Origin: a bacterium
Lineage (GTDB): Bacteria > Patescibacteriota > Minisyncoccia > Minisyncoccales > CG1-02-41-26
Assembly: GCA_030648255.1 (NCBI GenBank)
Contig: JAUSHZ010000005.1
Coordinates: forward strand, 1-57,469
Direction: 5' to 3'
Length of the DNA stretch: 57,469 nucleotides
A program made the translations under genes and the position numbers. The notes beneath the pieces were generated by a model. That model had not been told where the DNA came from and made no database searches. It saw nothing but the letters and a program-made list of their open reading frames with translations. Positions 44,533-51,131 of this stretch are shown here, piece by piece. Each line of letters begins with the position of its first letter. Positions within the stretch are counted from its first letter, which is position 1.

Positions 44533-46623
44533 ATGGGTAAAAATGCGCGACTAAAAAAAGAGAGAAAGTTTGGTGAACCAAAGGAGCATGGCTCTTTGGG
44601 GGGCAAGGAGCCGAGCTCCTTGCAGAGCTCGTGGGAAAAATTTTTAACAACAATAATTTTTTGGGGAGCAAGTATTTCGCTCTTAACGCCTTTAATTTAT
44701 AGCCCTAAATATTATTTTCCTTTTGTTGGGCCAAAAAGCCTATACTTTATGGCTTTTTGTCAGATAATATTTTTCGCTTGGCTTATCTTAGCTATATATA
44801 ATAAAAAGTATCGGCCAAAAACAAATGCTGTTCTTTTGACCTTTGGCTTATTTGTATTTTTTATGACAGTTAGCTCTATTTTTGGCGTTGACCCCTCTAG
44901 GTCTTTTTGGTCTAAATTTGAAAGAATGTCAGGGCTTTTAATGTGGCTTAATATGTTTGGATTTTTTCTAGCTGTTTCTTCTACATTAAAAACATTTAGC
45001 CAGTGGAAAAGAATCTTTCTTATTTCTTTGGGAATAGCTTTTGTTGTTTCTCTTTTTGGCATATTAGAACAGCAGGAAGTTAAAGCAGTAACATTTTCAG
45101 ACAGAATGGGCGTTACTTTGGGAAACACTTCATTTTTAGGGTCTTACTTAATTTTCAACTTTTTTATTGCTGTTTATTTATTTTTTCAGGAAAGAAAAAA
45201 TATTATTTTAAAAATTATTTTGGGAGTTATGGCGGTTTTGTCAGTGGTTGCTATTTATTTGCAGGGCGCGCGAGCGGCTTTAGGAGCTTCTTTAGGGGGT
45301 CTTCTACTGATTGGCTTTTTATATCTGGCCTTTAAAGTAAAAAATAAAGTAATTAATTTAATTAGCAAAGTAGCTATTGCTGTTGGAGTATTAGCAGTTA
45401 TTGCTTCAATTATTTTGATATACTTTCCCAATAATCCTGTGCATAATTTGTTTGGCAAAATGGCTACTGAGGGAAGATTTGCTAATTGGACAATTGCCGA
45501 AAAAGGATTTTTAGAAAGGCCATTTTTTGGCTGGGGCCCAGAAACTTATGATATTTTATTTCCAAAATATTTTAACCCTTGTTTATTCACGCCTAAATGC
45601 GGAGGCGAATTCTGGTTTGATAGAACTCATAATATTATTTTAGACACTTTGGTTGCCACGGGGGCTTTTGGATTTTTAGCTTATTTGGGAATATTCTTTG
45701 CTTTGATTTGGGTTTTGCGAAAGAAGTATTTTAAAGACAAAACAATTGATTTTTGGACTTTTGCTGTTTTTTCAGTTTTGCCTGTGGCGTATTTTATTCA
45801 AAACTTAACTGTTTTTGATATGGTGGGTAGCTTAATGATGCTTGCTTTAACAATATCTTTTGTGGCATTTTTAGCTACACTGCACACTCCTGAAAAAACA
45901 AAAACATATTTTACAGCAAAAAGCAGATGGCCTTTAGGGATTACGCTGTGTATTGGTTTATTGTGTTTTTATTATCTTTTATATAAACCTTGGCAATTAG
46001 ATAAAAATATTATTTTGACTGTGCAGGCTCAATATCAAGGGGAGCGGCTGATTGGCTATCAAAAAACCATAGAAAGTTCTTCTTTGGGCAAGTATCAAAT
46101 AACTGACTTTTATGCTGACTTTTCGCAGAATGTGGTCCAAAATAATATTGAAAAAGCCAAAAAGGAGGATTTAATTAGAGAGATAGATGCTGTTGTCAAA
46201 CTTATGGAGCAACGCAAGAAAGATTCCCCGCTTGATTATAGAATAACTTTAAAACTTGCCCAGCTTTATAATACCTATGTTCTTTTGGATTCTACAAAAA
46301 TAGATTTAGCCCAACAATATGGAGAAGAAGCAATGAAACAGTCTCCAAACAATCAACAATCATATTGGGTGCTGGCGCAAACAAAACTTTATGTTCAGGA
46401 TTTTGCCGGGGCTAATGCATTGGCTCAAAAAGCTCTTGATTTAGAGCCAACCGTTTTGCGGTCTTATCAGGTGGCAAGCCAGGTGGCAGCAGTATCTGGA
46501 GACAAAGAAAAGGCTGTAGAGATTGCCAGAAAAGCAATTGAAATAAATCCAGATTGGCTGAAGGACTTTAGCAGTTTATTGTCTCAAGCAACTACTACAG
46601 CCACAACCACTACAGGGTCTTGA
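44533..46623 (+). CDS. O-antigen ligase/polymerase family membrane protein with C-terminal TPRs
   Basis: 696 aa. About a dozen membrane segments span ~35-500. A large outside loop contains GKMATEGRFANWTIAEKGF, ERPFFGWGPETYDILFPKYF and FDRTHNIILDTLVATGAFGF, the Wzy_C/WaaL pattern. Residues ~560-685 form TPR-like helices (AMKQSPNNQQSYWVLAQTKL), with a Thr-rich end. It would polymerise the flipped glycan or ligate it to an acceptor. The N-terminal residues ~16-33 are coded by two adjacent palindromes (44578-44623) and look like an insertion before the first membrane segment. Confidence 0.88.
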   Translation: MGKNARLKKERKFGEPKEHGSLGGKEPSSLQSSWEKFLTTIIFWGASISLLTPLIYSPKYYFPFVGPKSLYFMAFCQIIFFAWLILAIYNKKYRPKTNAVLLTFGLFVFFMTVSSIFGVDPSRSFWSKFERMSGLLMWLNMFGFFLAVSSTLKTFSQWKRIFLISLGIAFVVSLFGILEQQEVKAVTFSDRMGVTLGNTSFLGSYLIFNFFIAVYLFFQERKNIILKIILGVMAVLSVVAIYLQGARAALGASLGGLLLIGFLYLAFKVKNKVINLISKVAIAVGVLAVIASIILIYFPNNPVHNLFGKMATEGRFANWTIAEKGFLERPFFGWGPETYDILFPKYFNPCLFTPKCGGEFWFDRTHNIILDTLVATGAFGFLAYLGIFFALIWVLRKKYFKDKTIDFWTFAVFSVLPVAYFIQNLTVFDMVGSLMMLALTISFVAFLATLHTPEKTKTYFTAKSRWPLGITLCIGLLCFYYLLYKPWQLDKNIILTVQAQYQGERLIGYQKTIESSSLGKYQITDFYADFSQNVVQNNIEKAKKEDLIREIDAVVKLMEQRKKDSPLDYRITLKLAQLYNTYVLLDSTKIDLAQQYGEEAMKQSPNNQQSYWVLAQTKLYVQDFAGANALAQKALDLEPTVLRSYQVASQVAAVSGDKEKAVEIARKAIEINPDWLKDFSSLLSQATTTATTTTGS
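44578..44623. repeat. two adjacent palindromes inside the ligase coding region
   Basis: CCAAAGGAGC-ATG-GCTCTTTGG (44578-44599, one bulged G) is followed by GCAAGGAG-CCGAG-CTCCTTGC (44603-44623, perfect 8-bp arms). They are GC-rich against an AT-rich gene and encode a Gly/Ser/Glu-rich cytoplasmic stretch. Confidence 0.8.
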
Positions 46624-46648
46624 CATTTTTTCGATAAGATGCTATCAT
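46620..46648 (+). promoter_or_regulatory. strong consensus promoter after the ligase stop
   Basis: TTGACA (46620-46625), a 17-base spacer and TATCAT (46643-46648) with an extended TG. This is the best sigma70-type promoter in the window, and its -35 overlaps the ligase stop codon. The predicted start is near 46655. Confidence 0.75.
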
Positions 46649-46654
46649 TGCTTT

Positions 46655-46707
46655 AATAAAGTGAGTTAACTTCAAGTGTGGCAGAAACCCCTTTTAGGGG
46701 TTTTTGT
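46655..46707 (+). ncRNA. candidate small RNA upstream of murB
   Basis: The strong promoter at 46620 and the terminator at 46685 would give a transcript of about 50-56 bases with no meaningful reading frame. Its first bases (within 46653-46666) are the perfect 14-base complement of 46740-46753 in the murB leader. No known RNA family is recognised. It could also be simply an attenuator or read-through barrier. Confidence 0.4.
46685..46707 (+). terminator. Rho-independent terminator
   Basis: AAACCCC (46685-46691), a five-base loop and GGGGTTT (46697-46703), followed by TTGTTTT. It closes the ligase unit and the putative small RNA. Confidence 0.85.
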
Positions 46708-46711
46708 TTTA

Positions 46712-46720
46712 TGTTATACT
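46712..46720 (+). promoter_or_regulatory. extended -10 promoter of murB
   Basis: TGtTATACT predicts a start near 46727 and thus an unusually long, structured leader of about 120 bases before murB. Confidence 0.6.
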
Positions 46721-46773
46721 AACACTGGATGGGAGCGGCACTCACTTTATTAATATTTGGAGTACACCCTCCC

Positions 46774-46853
46774 GTCCATTGGCAGGTTGCTTAGTCCCGA
46801 CCCCACCCCTCCGCCCTTTGCCTCGGAGTAGGGTCGGGCATCTGCCAATGGAC
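46774..46853 (+). promoter_or_regulatory. long nested hairpin covering the murB start (contains family-2 palindrome)
   Basis: GTCCATTGGCAG (46774-46785) pairs perfectly with CTGCCAATGGAC (46842-46853), which contains the murB ATG (46848-46850). Inside, CCCGACCC (46796-46803) pairs with GGGTCGGG (46831-46838), and CTCCG with CGGAG. The inner part is a relative of the terminator palindrome at 8643. As RNA it would hide the start codon. Confidence 0.8.
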
Positions 46854-47795
46854 TTTCAGAATAAGCTAAAAAAGAATATTTCATTAAAAGATTTAACTAC
46901 TTTTTGGATTGGCCCAAAGGCAAAATATTTTTGCCAAACCAATAGCAGAGAGGAAGTGGTTGAAGCGATAAAATGGGCTAAGGCAAAAAGAATGCCTTTT
47001 TTTGTTTTAGGCGGGGGAAGCAATGTTTTAATAAATGATAAAAAATATAAAGGATTGGTTATTAAGATACGAGAATCAGGAATCAGGAATCAGGAATCAG
47101 GAATAGAGGTTGGGGCGGGGGTAGCGTTGGGTAAATTGGTTGGGGTTGCGCTACAAGAAGGTTTAACTGGAATGGAGTGGGCTATGGGGATTCCTGGAAC
47201 AGTTGGGGGAGCAATATATGGGAATGCAGGGGCTTTTGGGCAGTCAATAAGCGATTGCGTGGAAAAGGTGGAAGCGATTGACTTCGAGAATCAAGAATTA
47301 AGAATTAGGAATTATGAAAAAGAAGAGTGCGATTTCAATTATAGAGATTCAATTTTCAAGAGAAATAAAAATTTAGTAATTTTATCAGCAAAAATAAAAT
47401 TACAAACAGGAAATAAAATAGAAATTGAAAATAAAATGAAAGAATATTTTCAAAAGAAAAAGCAAACTCAACCTTTAGAATTTTTTTCTGCTGGCAGCGT
47501 GTTCAGGAATCAAGAACTAGGAATTAAGAATCAGGAATTATTGAAACAATTTCTTGAATTAAAACAATTTCAAGATAAAAATATTATTCCATCTGCTTGG
47601 CTAATAGAAAAAGCGGGTTTAAAAGGCAAGCGAATTGGGGGAGTAGAAATATCCCGAAAACATAGCAACTTTATTGTTAATAACGGCCGTGGCAAAGCCC
47701 GCGATGTAAAAAAACTAATTGACTTGACTAAAAAAACGGTTAAAAAAAAGTTTGGCGTTGACTTAGAGGAGGAAATTCAGTATTTAGGTTTTTAA
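46848..47795 (+). CDS. murB: UDP-N-acetylenolpyruvoylglucosamine reductase
   Basis: 315 aa from the ATG at 46848. The in-frame ATG at 46704 precedes the predicted promoter and terminator sequence and reads through palindromes, so it is rejected. FAD-binding motifs are FVLGGGSNVLINDKKYKGLV and GMEWAMGIPGTVGGAIYGNAG; FNYRDSIFK, SAGSVF and AWLIEKAGLKGKRIGG are conserved active-site parts. It makes UDP-MurNAc for peptidoglycan. Three surface loops carry extra peptides (IRNQESGI, ENQELRIRNYE, RNQELGIKNQELL) coded by heptamer repeats. Confidence 0.93.
   Translation: MDFQNKLKKNISLKDLTTFWIGPKAKYFCQTNSREEVVEAIKWAKAKRMPFFVLGGGSNVLINDKKYKGLVIKIRESGIRNQESGIEVGAGVALGKLVGVALQEGLTGMEWAMGIPGTVGGAIYGNAGAFGQSISDCVEKVEAIDFENQELRIRNYEKEECDFNYRDSIFKRNKNLVILSAKIKLQTGNKIEIENKMKEYFQKKKQTQPLEFFSAGSVFRNQELGIKNQELLKQFLELKQFQDKNIIPSAWLIEKAGLKGKRIGGVEISRKHSNFIVNNGRGKARDVKKLIDLTKKTVKKKFGVDLEEEIQYLGF
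47070..47105. repeat. heptamer repeat in murB, tract 1
   Basis: Four tandem AATCAGG units (GAATCAGGAATCAGGAATC) end in AATAGAG. Because the unit is seven bases, the reading frame changes with each copy, giving ESGIRNQESGI. Confidence 0.9.
47287..47316. repeat. heptamer repeat in murB, tract 2
   Basis: GAATCAAGAATTAAGAATTA and flanking bases form degenerate AAGAATT-type heptamers; the coded peptide is ENQELRIRNYE. Confidence 0.8.
47507..47543. repeat. heptamer repeat in murB, tract 3
   Basis: Contains GAATTAAGAATCAGGAATTA (47521-47540), whose exact complement lies between genes at 34024. The coded peptide is RNQELGIKNQELL, between SAGSVF and the final MurB domain. Confidence 0.88.
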
Positions 47796-47828
47796 AATTT
47801 AGAATTTAAAATTTAAAATTTTTTCCAG

Positions 47829-47837
47829 TTATCCACA
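47829..47837 (+). other. DnaA-box-like nonamer
   Basis: Exact TTATCCACA after murB, seven bases before the palindrome at 47844. See also 1581 and 57314. Confidence 0.45.
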
Positions 47838-47843
47838 TGTTGA

Positions 47844-47860
47844 CACTTTACAGTAAAGTG
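47844..47860. promoter_or_regulatory. perfect palindrome, candidate operator
   Basis: CACTTTAC-A-GTAAAGTG lies directly after a TTGACA (47840-47845) that resembles a -35. An operator between -35 and -10 would fit, but the -10 is poor and no regulator gene is in sight. Confidence 0.45.
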
Positions 47861-47921
47861 CGAAAATAAATAAAGGATGACAGCATAGTCGACTGTCAAA
47901 AAACATACTAAAATTAAAACG

Positions 47922-47963
47922 ATGGCCGCAAAAAAGAAAACAAAAACAAAGAAGAAGAAATAG
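47922..47963 (+). CDS. 13-residue Lys-rich reading frame
   Basis: Codes MAAKKKTKTKKKK, the start of the basic tail-like peptides seen in many CPR genomes. TAAAAT (47909-47914) lies seven bases upstream, matching the leaderless promoters elsewhere. A 9-bp hairpin spans its stop (AAGAAGAAA at 47952, TTTCTTCTT at 47965), and a strong terminator follows at 47981. It may be a tiny DNA- or RNA-binding peptide, a remnant of a longer gene, or a small RNA unit. Confidence 0.4.
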   Translation: MAAKKKTKTKKKK

Positions 47964-47980
47964 TTTTCTTCTTGAACTAG

Positions 47981-48038
47981 ATCCCCGCCACGCAAGAGCT
48001 TAAAATTTTTTGAGCTTTCGTGTGGCGGGGATTTTCGT
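47981..48038 (+). terminator. terminator before secA
   Basis: ATCCCCGCCAC (47981-47991) pairs perfectly with GTGGCGGGGAT (48022-48032). The loop is A/T-rich with further partial pairing; TTTTCGTTT follows. Confidence 0.8.
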
Positions 48039-48047
48039 TTGATTTTA

Positions 48048-48056
48048 TGCTATGAT
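48048..48056 (+). promoter_or_regulatory. secA extended -10 promoter
   Basis: TGcTATGAT lies 13 bases before the secA ATG, so the leader would be about seven bases long at most. Confidence 0.6.
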
Positions 48057-48069
48057 GCAATAAATATAT

Positions 48070-50439
48070 ATGGGATTATTAAGTAAAATTTTGGGGGATC
48101 CAAATGAAAAGTTTTTAAAAAAATGCTGGGAGGTTGTTGGAAAAATAAACGCAATGGAAGCGGACTTAGAAAAATTTTCCAATGACGAGTTAAAGCAAAA
48201 AACTTTTCAGCTAAAAGAGCGATTAAAAAATAATGAGACGCTGGACGATATTTTGCCAGACGCTTTTGCCTTAACAAGAGAAGCTTCAAAAAGAGTTTTA
48301 AAGCAAAGGCATTTTGATGTTCAGCTGATTGGGGGAATGGTTTTACACCAAGGGAAAATCGCTGAAATGAAAACAGGAGAGGGAAAAACTTTAACTTCAA
48401 CTTTAGCTGTTTATTTAAATGCGCTATCTAGCAAAGGAGTTCATGTGGTTACAGTGAATGACTACTTGGCCAAAAGAGACGCTGTTTGGATGGGGCAAAT
48501 TTATAATGCTTTGGGATTATCGGTTGGCTGTATTATAAACGATGCTTCTTATCTTTATGATGAAAATTTTCAAACAGAAAAAGATAAAGACAAAGAAAGA
48601 GACGCCACAGGAAGCTTTAAAGTTGAGGCAAGCTTCTTAAAACCTTGCTCAAGAAAAGAGGCCTATATGGCTGATATTACCTATGGCACAAACAATGAGT
48701 TTGGTTTTGATTATTTAAGAGACAACTTAGTTTTTGATTTAGAAGAAAAATCACAAAGAGATTTCAATTTTGCTATTGTGGATGAAATTGACTCTATTTT
48801 AATTGATGAAGCTAGAACTCCTTTAATTATTTCCCAGCCCGATTTTGAGTCATCAGGCCTTTATAAGGATTTCTCAAGAATTGTTCCAAAATTGAAAGAA
48901 CCCGAGGATTATAATTTAGATGAAAAATTAAAGACAGCTTCTTTAACCGAAGAAGGTATTAACAAAATAGAAAGAATATTAGGGGTTGGCAATATATATG
49001 AAAGCAAAGGGATAAAATATTTGCATTTTTTGGAGCAATCGTTAAGAGCCATGGTTTTTTTCCAAAAAGACAGGGACTATATTGTCAAAGACGGGCAAAT
49101 TATTATTATTGACGAATTCACAGGAAGAATTTTGCCTGGCAGGAGGTATTCAGGAGGATTGCACCAAGCCATTGAGGCCAAAGAAAAAGTGGAAGTTCAG
49201 CCAGAATCGAAAATTTTAGCCACTATTACTTTTCAAAATTATTTTCGGTTTTATGAAAAATTGTCTGGCATGACAGGCACGGCTTTAACATCCTCAGAAG
49301 AATTTGACAAGGTTTATAAATTGTTGGTTATACCTGTGCCAACAAATAAAAAAATGATAAGGCAAGATTTAGCCGACTTAATTTATAAAACAGAAAAAGC
49401 TAAGTTTAAAGCAGTTATTGAAGAAATAAAAGTAAAACAAAATCTTGGCCAGCCAGTTTTGGTGGGCACAAAGTCAGTTGAAAAAAATGAATATTTAAAA
49501 AGGCTTTTAGAAAGAGAGGGAATAAAGCACGAAATCTTAAATGCAAAGAATCATGAAAGAGAAGGAGAAATTATTGCTCAAGCTGGCAGAAAAGGGGCGG
49601 TAACAGTGGCTACCAATATGGCAGGAAGAGGTGTGGATATTATTTTGGGGGGTAGTCCGCTTAACGAGGAGGAAGCACAAGAGGTTAAGGCATTGGGCGG
49701 GTTGTTTGTGTTGGGCACTGAACGGCATGAGGCCAGAAGAATTGATGACCAGCTAAGGGGCAGAGCTGGCAGGCAGGGCGACCCAGGCAGTTCGCAATTT
49801 TTTGTTTCTTTGGACGATGATTTGATGAGGATTTTTGGTGGCGATCGCCTGAAAGCCGTAATGAATACCTTAAAAGTAGAGGAGGACCAGCCAATTCAGG
49901 CTGGAATTATTTCCAAAGCCATTGAAAAAGCTCAAATTAGGGTTGAGGGGTTTAATTTTGATTCAAGAAAGCATGTTTTGGAATATGACGATGTAATTTC
50001 AAGGCATAGAAAAGCGATTTATGCAAAAAGAGAAGCTGTTTTAAAACAAAATTATGATGAATTAAAAAATAATGTTCTTGATATTTTGCGAAAAGAGGTT
50101 GAGAAAATAGCTGGCGACGAGGAAGAAATGAAAACTATTTTTTCGGTTGACAATGACATAACTATAGAAAAGGCTTTTGAAAACAAAGAGACCAAAGAAG
50201 GCAAAGAGAATATGCGCAAGGTTTTAAAGTTTGTTTGCTTGAAAACAATTGATTTTTTCTGGACAGAGCATTTGGTTTCATTAGATAATTTAAAAGAAGC
50301 GGTTGGCTTGAGGGCGTACGGGGGTCGTGACCCGTTAGTTGAATATAAATCAGAGAGCCATAAACTCTTTTATGACCTACAAAATGACATTGACAGCCAA
50401 ATCGCCCGCACCATCTTTAAAGTTTCCATGAACCAATAG
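48070..50439 (+). CDS. secA: preprotein translocase ATPase SecA
   Basis: 789 aa, shorter than E. coli SecA (901). MKTGEGKTLTSTLAVYLNAL is Walker A (G103-T107), VDEIDSILIDEARTPLI (D238) the Walker B/DEAD region, and TNMAGRGVDIILGG and RGRAGRQGDPGSSQFFVSLD are in motor domain 2. FFWTEHLVSLDNLKEAVGLRAYGGRDPLVEYK is split by no gap and marks the helical scaffold. An acidic/basic insert near residue 170 (EKDKDKERD) lies in motor domain 1. The C-terminal linker and zinc-binding CxCxSG tail are missing. It drives export of the surface proteins at the left of the window. Confidence 0.97.
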   Translation: MGLLSKILGDPNEKFLKKCWEVVGKINAMEADLEKFSNDELKQKTFQLKERLKNNETLDDILPDAFALTREASKRVLKQRHFDVQLIGGMVLHQGKIAEMKTGEGKTLTSTLAVYLNALSSKGVHVVTVNDYLAKRDAVWMGQIYNALGLSVGCIINDASYLYDENFQTEKDKDKERDATGSFKVEASFLKPCSRKEAYMADITYGTNNEFGFDYLRDNLVFDLEEKSQRDFNFAIVDEIDSILIDEARTPLIISQPDFESSGLYKDFSRIVPKLKEPEDYNLDEKLKTASLTEEGINKIERILGVGNIYESKGIKYLHFLEQSLRAMVFFQKDRDYIVKDGQIIIIDEFTGRILPGRRYSGGLHQAIEAKEKVEVQPESKILATITFQNYFRFYEKLSGMTGTALTSSEEFDKVYKLLVIPVPTNKKMIRQDLADLIYKTEKAKFKAVIEEIKVKQNLGQPVLVGTKSVEKNEYLKRLLEREGIKHEILNAKNHEREGEIIAQAGRKGAVTVATNMAGRGVDIILGGSPLNEEEAQEVKALGGLFVLGTERHEARRIDDQLRGRAGRQGDPGSSQFFVSLDDDLMRIFGGDRLKAVMNTLKVEEDQPIQAGIISKAIEKAQIRVEGFNFDSRKHVLEYDDVISRHRKAIYAKREAVLKQNYDELKNNVLDILRKEVEKIAGDEEEMKTIFSVDNDITIEKAFENKETKEGKENMRKVLKFVCLKTIDFFWTEHLVSLDNLKEAVGLRAYGGRDPLVEYKSESHKLFYDLQNDIDSQIARTIFKVSMNQ

Positions 50440-50456
50440 AACACACACACTCACTC

Positions 50457-50484
50457 TTGACATTGATTTTACAAGGTATATACT
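50457..50484 (+). promoter_or_regulatory. promoter of the toxin-antitoxin unit
   Basis: TTGACA (50457-50462), a 16-base spacer and TATACT (50479-50484). GTATATAC overlapping the -10 is a palindrome and may be the antitoxin operator. Confidence 0.65.
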
Positions 50485-50504
50485 TTAGATATAAGAACAT
50501 TTAT

Positions 50505-50780
50505 ATGAATACTGTTATAAATATAAAAACTAAAAGAGATCTAAAAGAAAATGCGCAAAAAACTGCCCAAGAGCTTGGCCTGTCTTTAAGTGCCGTCCTA
50601 AATGCTTACTTAAGACAGTTTGTGAGGAATAAAGCGGTTTCTTTTAGCGTTGCCTCTCAAATGACACCAGAGTTAGAAAATTTATTGGGTAATATAGAAT
50701 ATGATATTAGTAGGGGTAAAAATGTTTCTAAGTCGGTTTCCTCTTCGAAAGAAATGAAGGATTATCTTTCTTCTTTATGA
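50505..50780 (+). CDS. RelB/DinJ-type antitoxin
   Basis: 91 aa from the ATG at 50505; a longer frame from 50457 would start in the promoter. VINIKTKRDLKENAQKTAQ and LGLSLSAVLNAYLRQFV form the ribbon-helix-helix DNA-binding part of RelB/DinJ antitoxins. The C-terminal half is charged and probably wraps the toxin. It overlaps the toxin start by four bases (ATGA) and should repress its own promoter. Confidence 0.82.
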   Translation: MNTVINIKTKRDLKENAQKTAQELGLSLSAVLNAYLRQFVRNKAVSFSVASQMTPELENLLGNIEYDISRGKNVSKSVSSSKEMKDYLSSL

Positions 50781-51037
50781 AAATAATTTTTCATAAAAAT
50801 TTTGATAAGCAGTTTGGAAAATTAAGGGCGAATGAAAAGAAAAAAGCCCGAGAACGGTTGCAATTATTTTTAGAAAACCCATTTAGTCCTATTTTAGAAA
50901 ATCACCCCTTGAAGGGAAAATATAATGATTATCGCAGTATAAATATTACAGGGGACTTTCGAGCAATTTATAAATTTTTGAACGAAAATGAATGCATTTT
51001 CGTGGATGTGGATACCCACAGCAATTTGTATTCTTAA
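50777..51037 (+). CDS. RelE/YafQ-type mRNA interferase toxin
   Basis: 86 aa, the usual RelE-fold size. KLRANEKKKARERLQLFLE forms the first helices; HPLKGKYNDYRSINITGDFR and FVDVDTHSNLY are the strand motifs of the YafQ/RelE group, with basic and His residues positioned for ribosome-dependent mRNA cleavage. It pairs with the antitoxin just upstream. A small GCC-GAAAA-GGC hairpin with seven T (51058-51075) may end the unit. Confidence 0.85.
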   Translation: MKIIFHKNFDKQFGKLRANEKKKARERLQLFLENPFSPILENHPLKGKYNDYRSINITGDFRAIYKFLNENECIFVDVDTHSNLYS

Positions 51038-51131
51038 GATTATAAAAAAGTTATTTTGCCGAAAAGGCGTTTTTTTGTTTATAAATATTATAGCACTTGA
51101 AATAAAATAAAATTTTTGGTAGCTTATACTC

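Noticed and set aside
46704-46847. Upstream in-frame start for murB at 46704
   Set aside because: It lies at the terminator and before the promoter; the extra 48 residues read through palindromes and have no MurB similarity.
47796-48069. tRNA, tmRNA or other known RNA between murB and secA, and around 46624-46847
   Set aside because: Hairpins are present but no cloverleaf, T-loop GTTCGAATC-like motif or CCA context was found.
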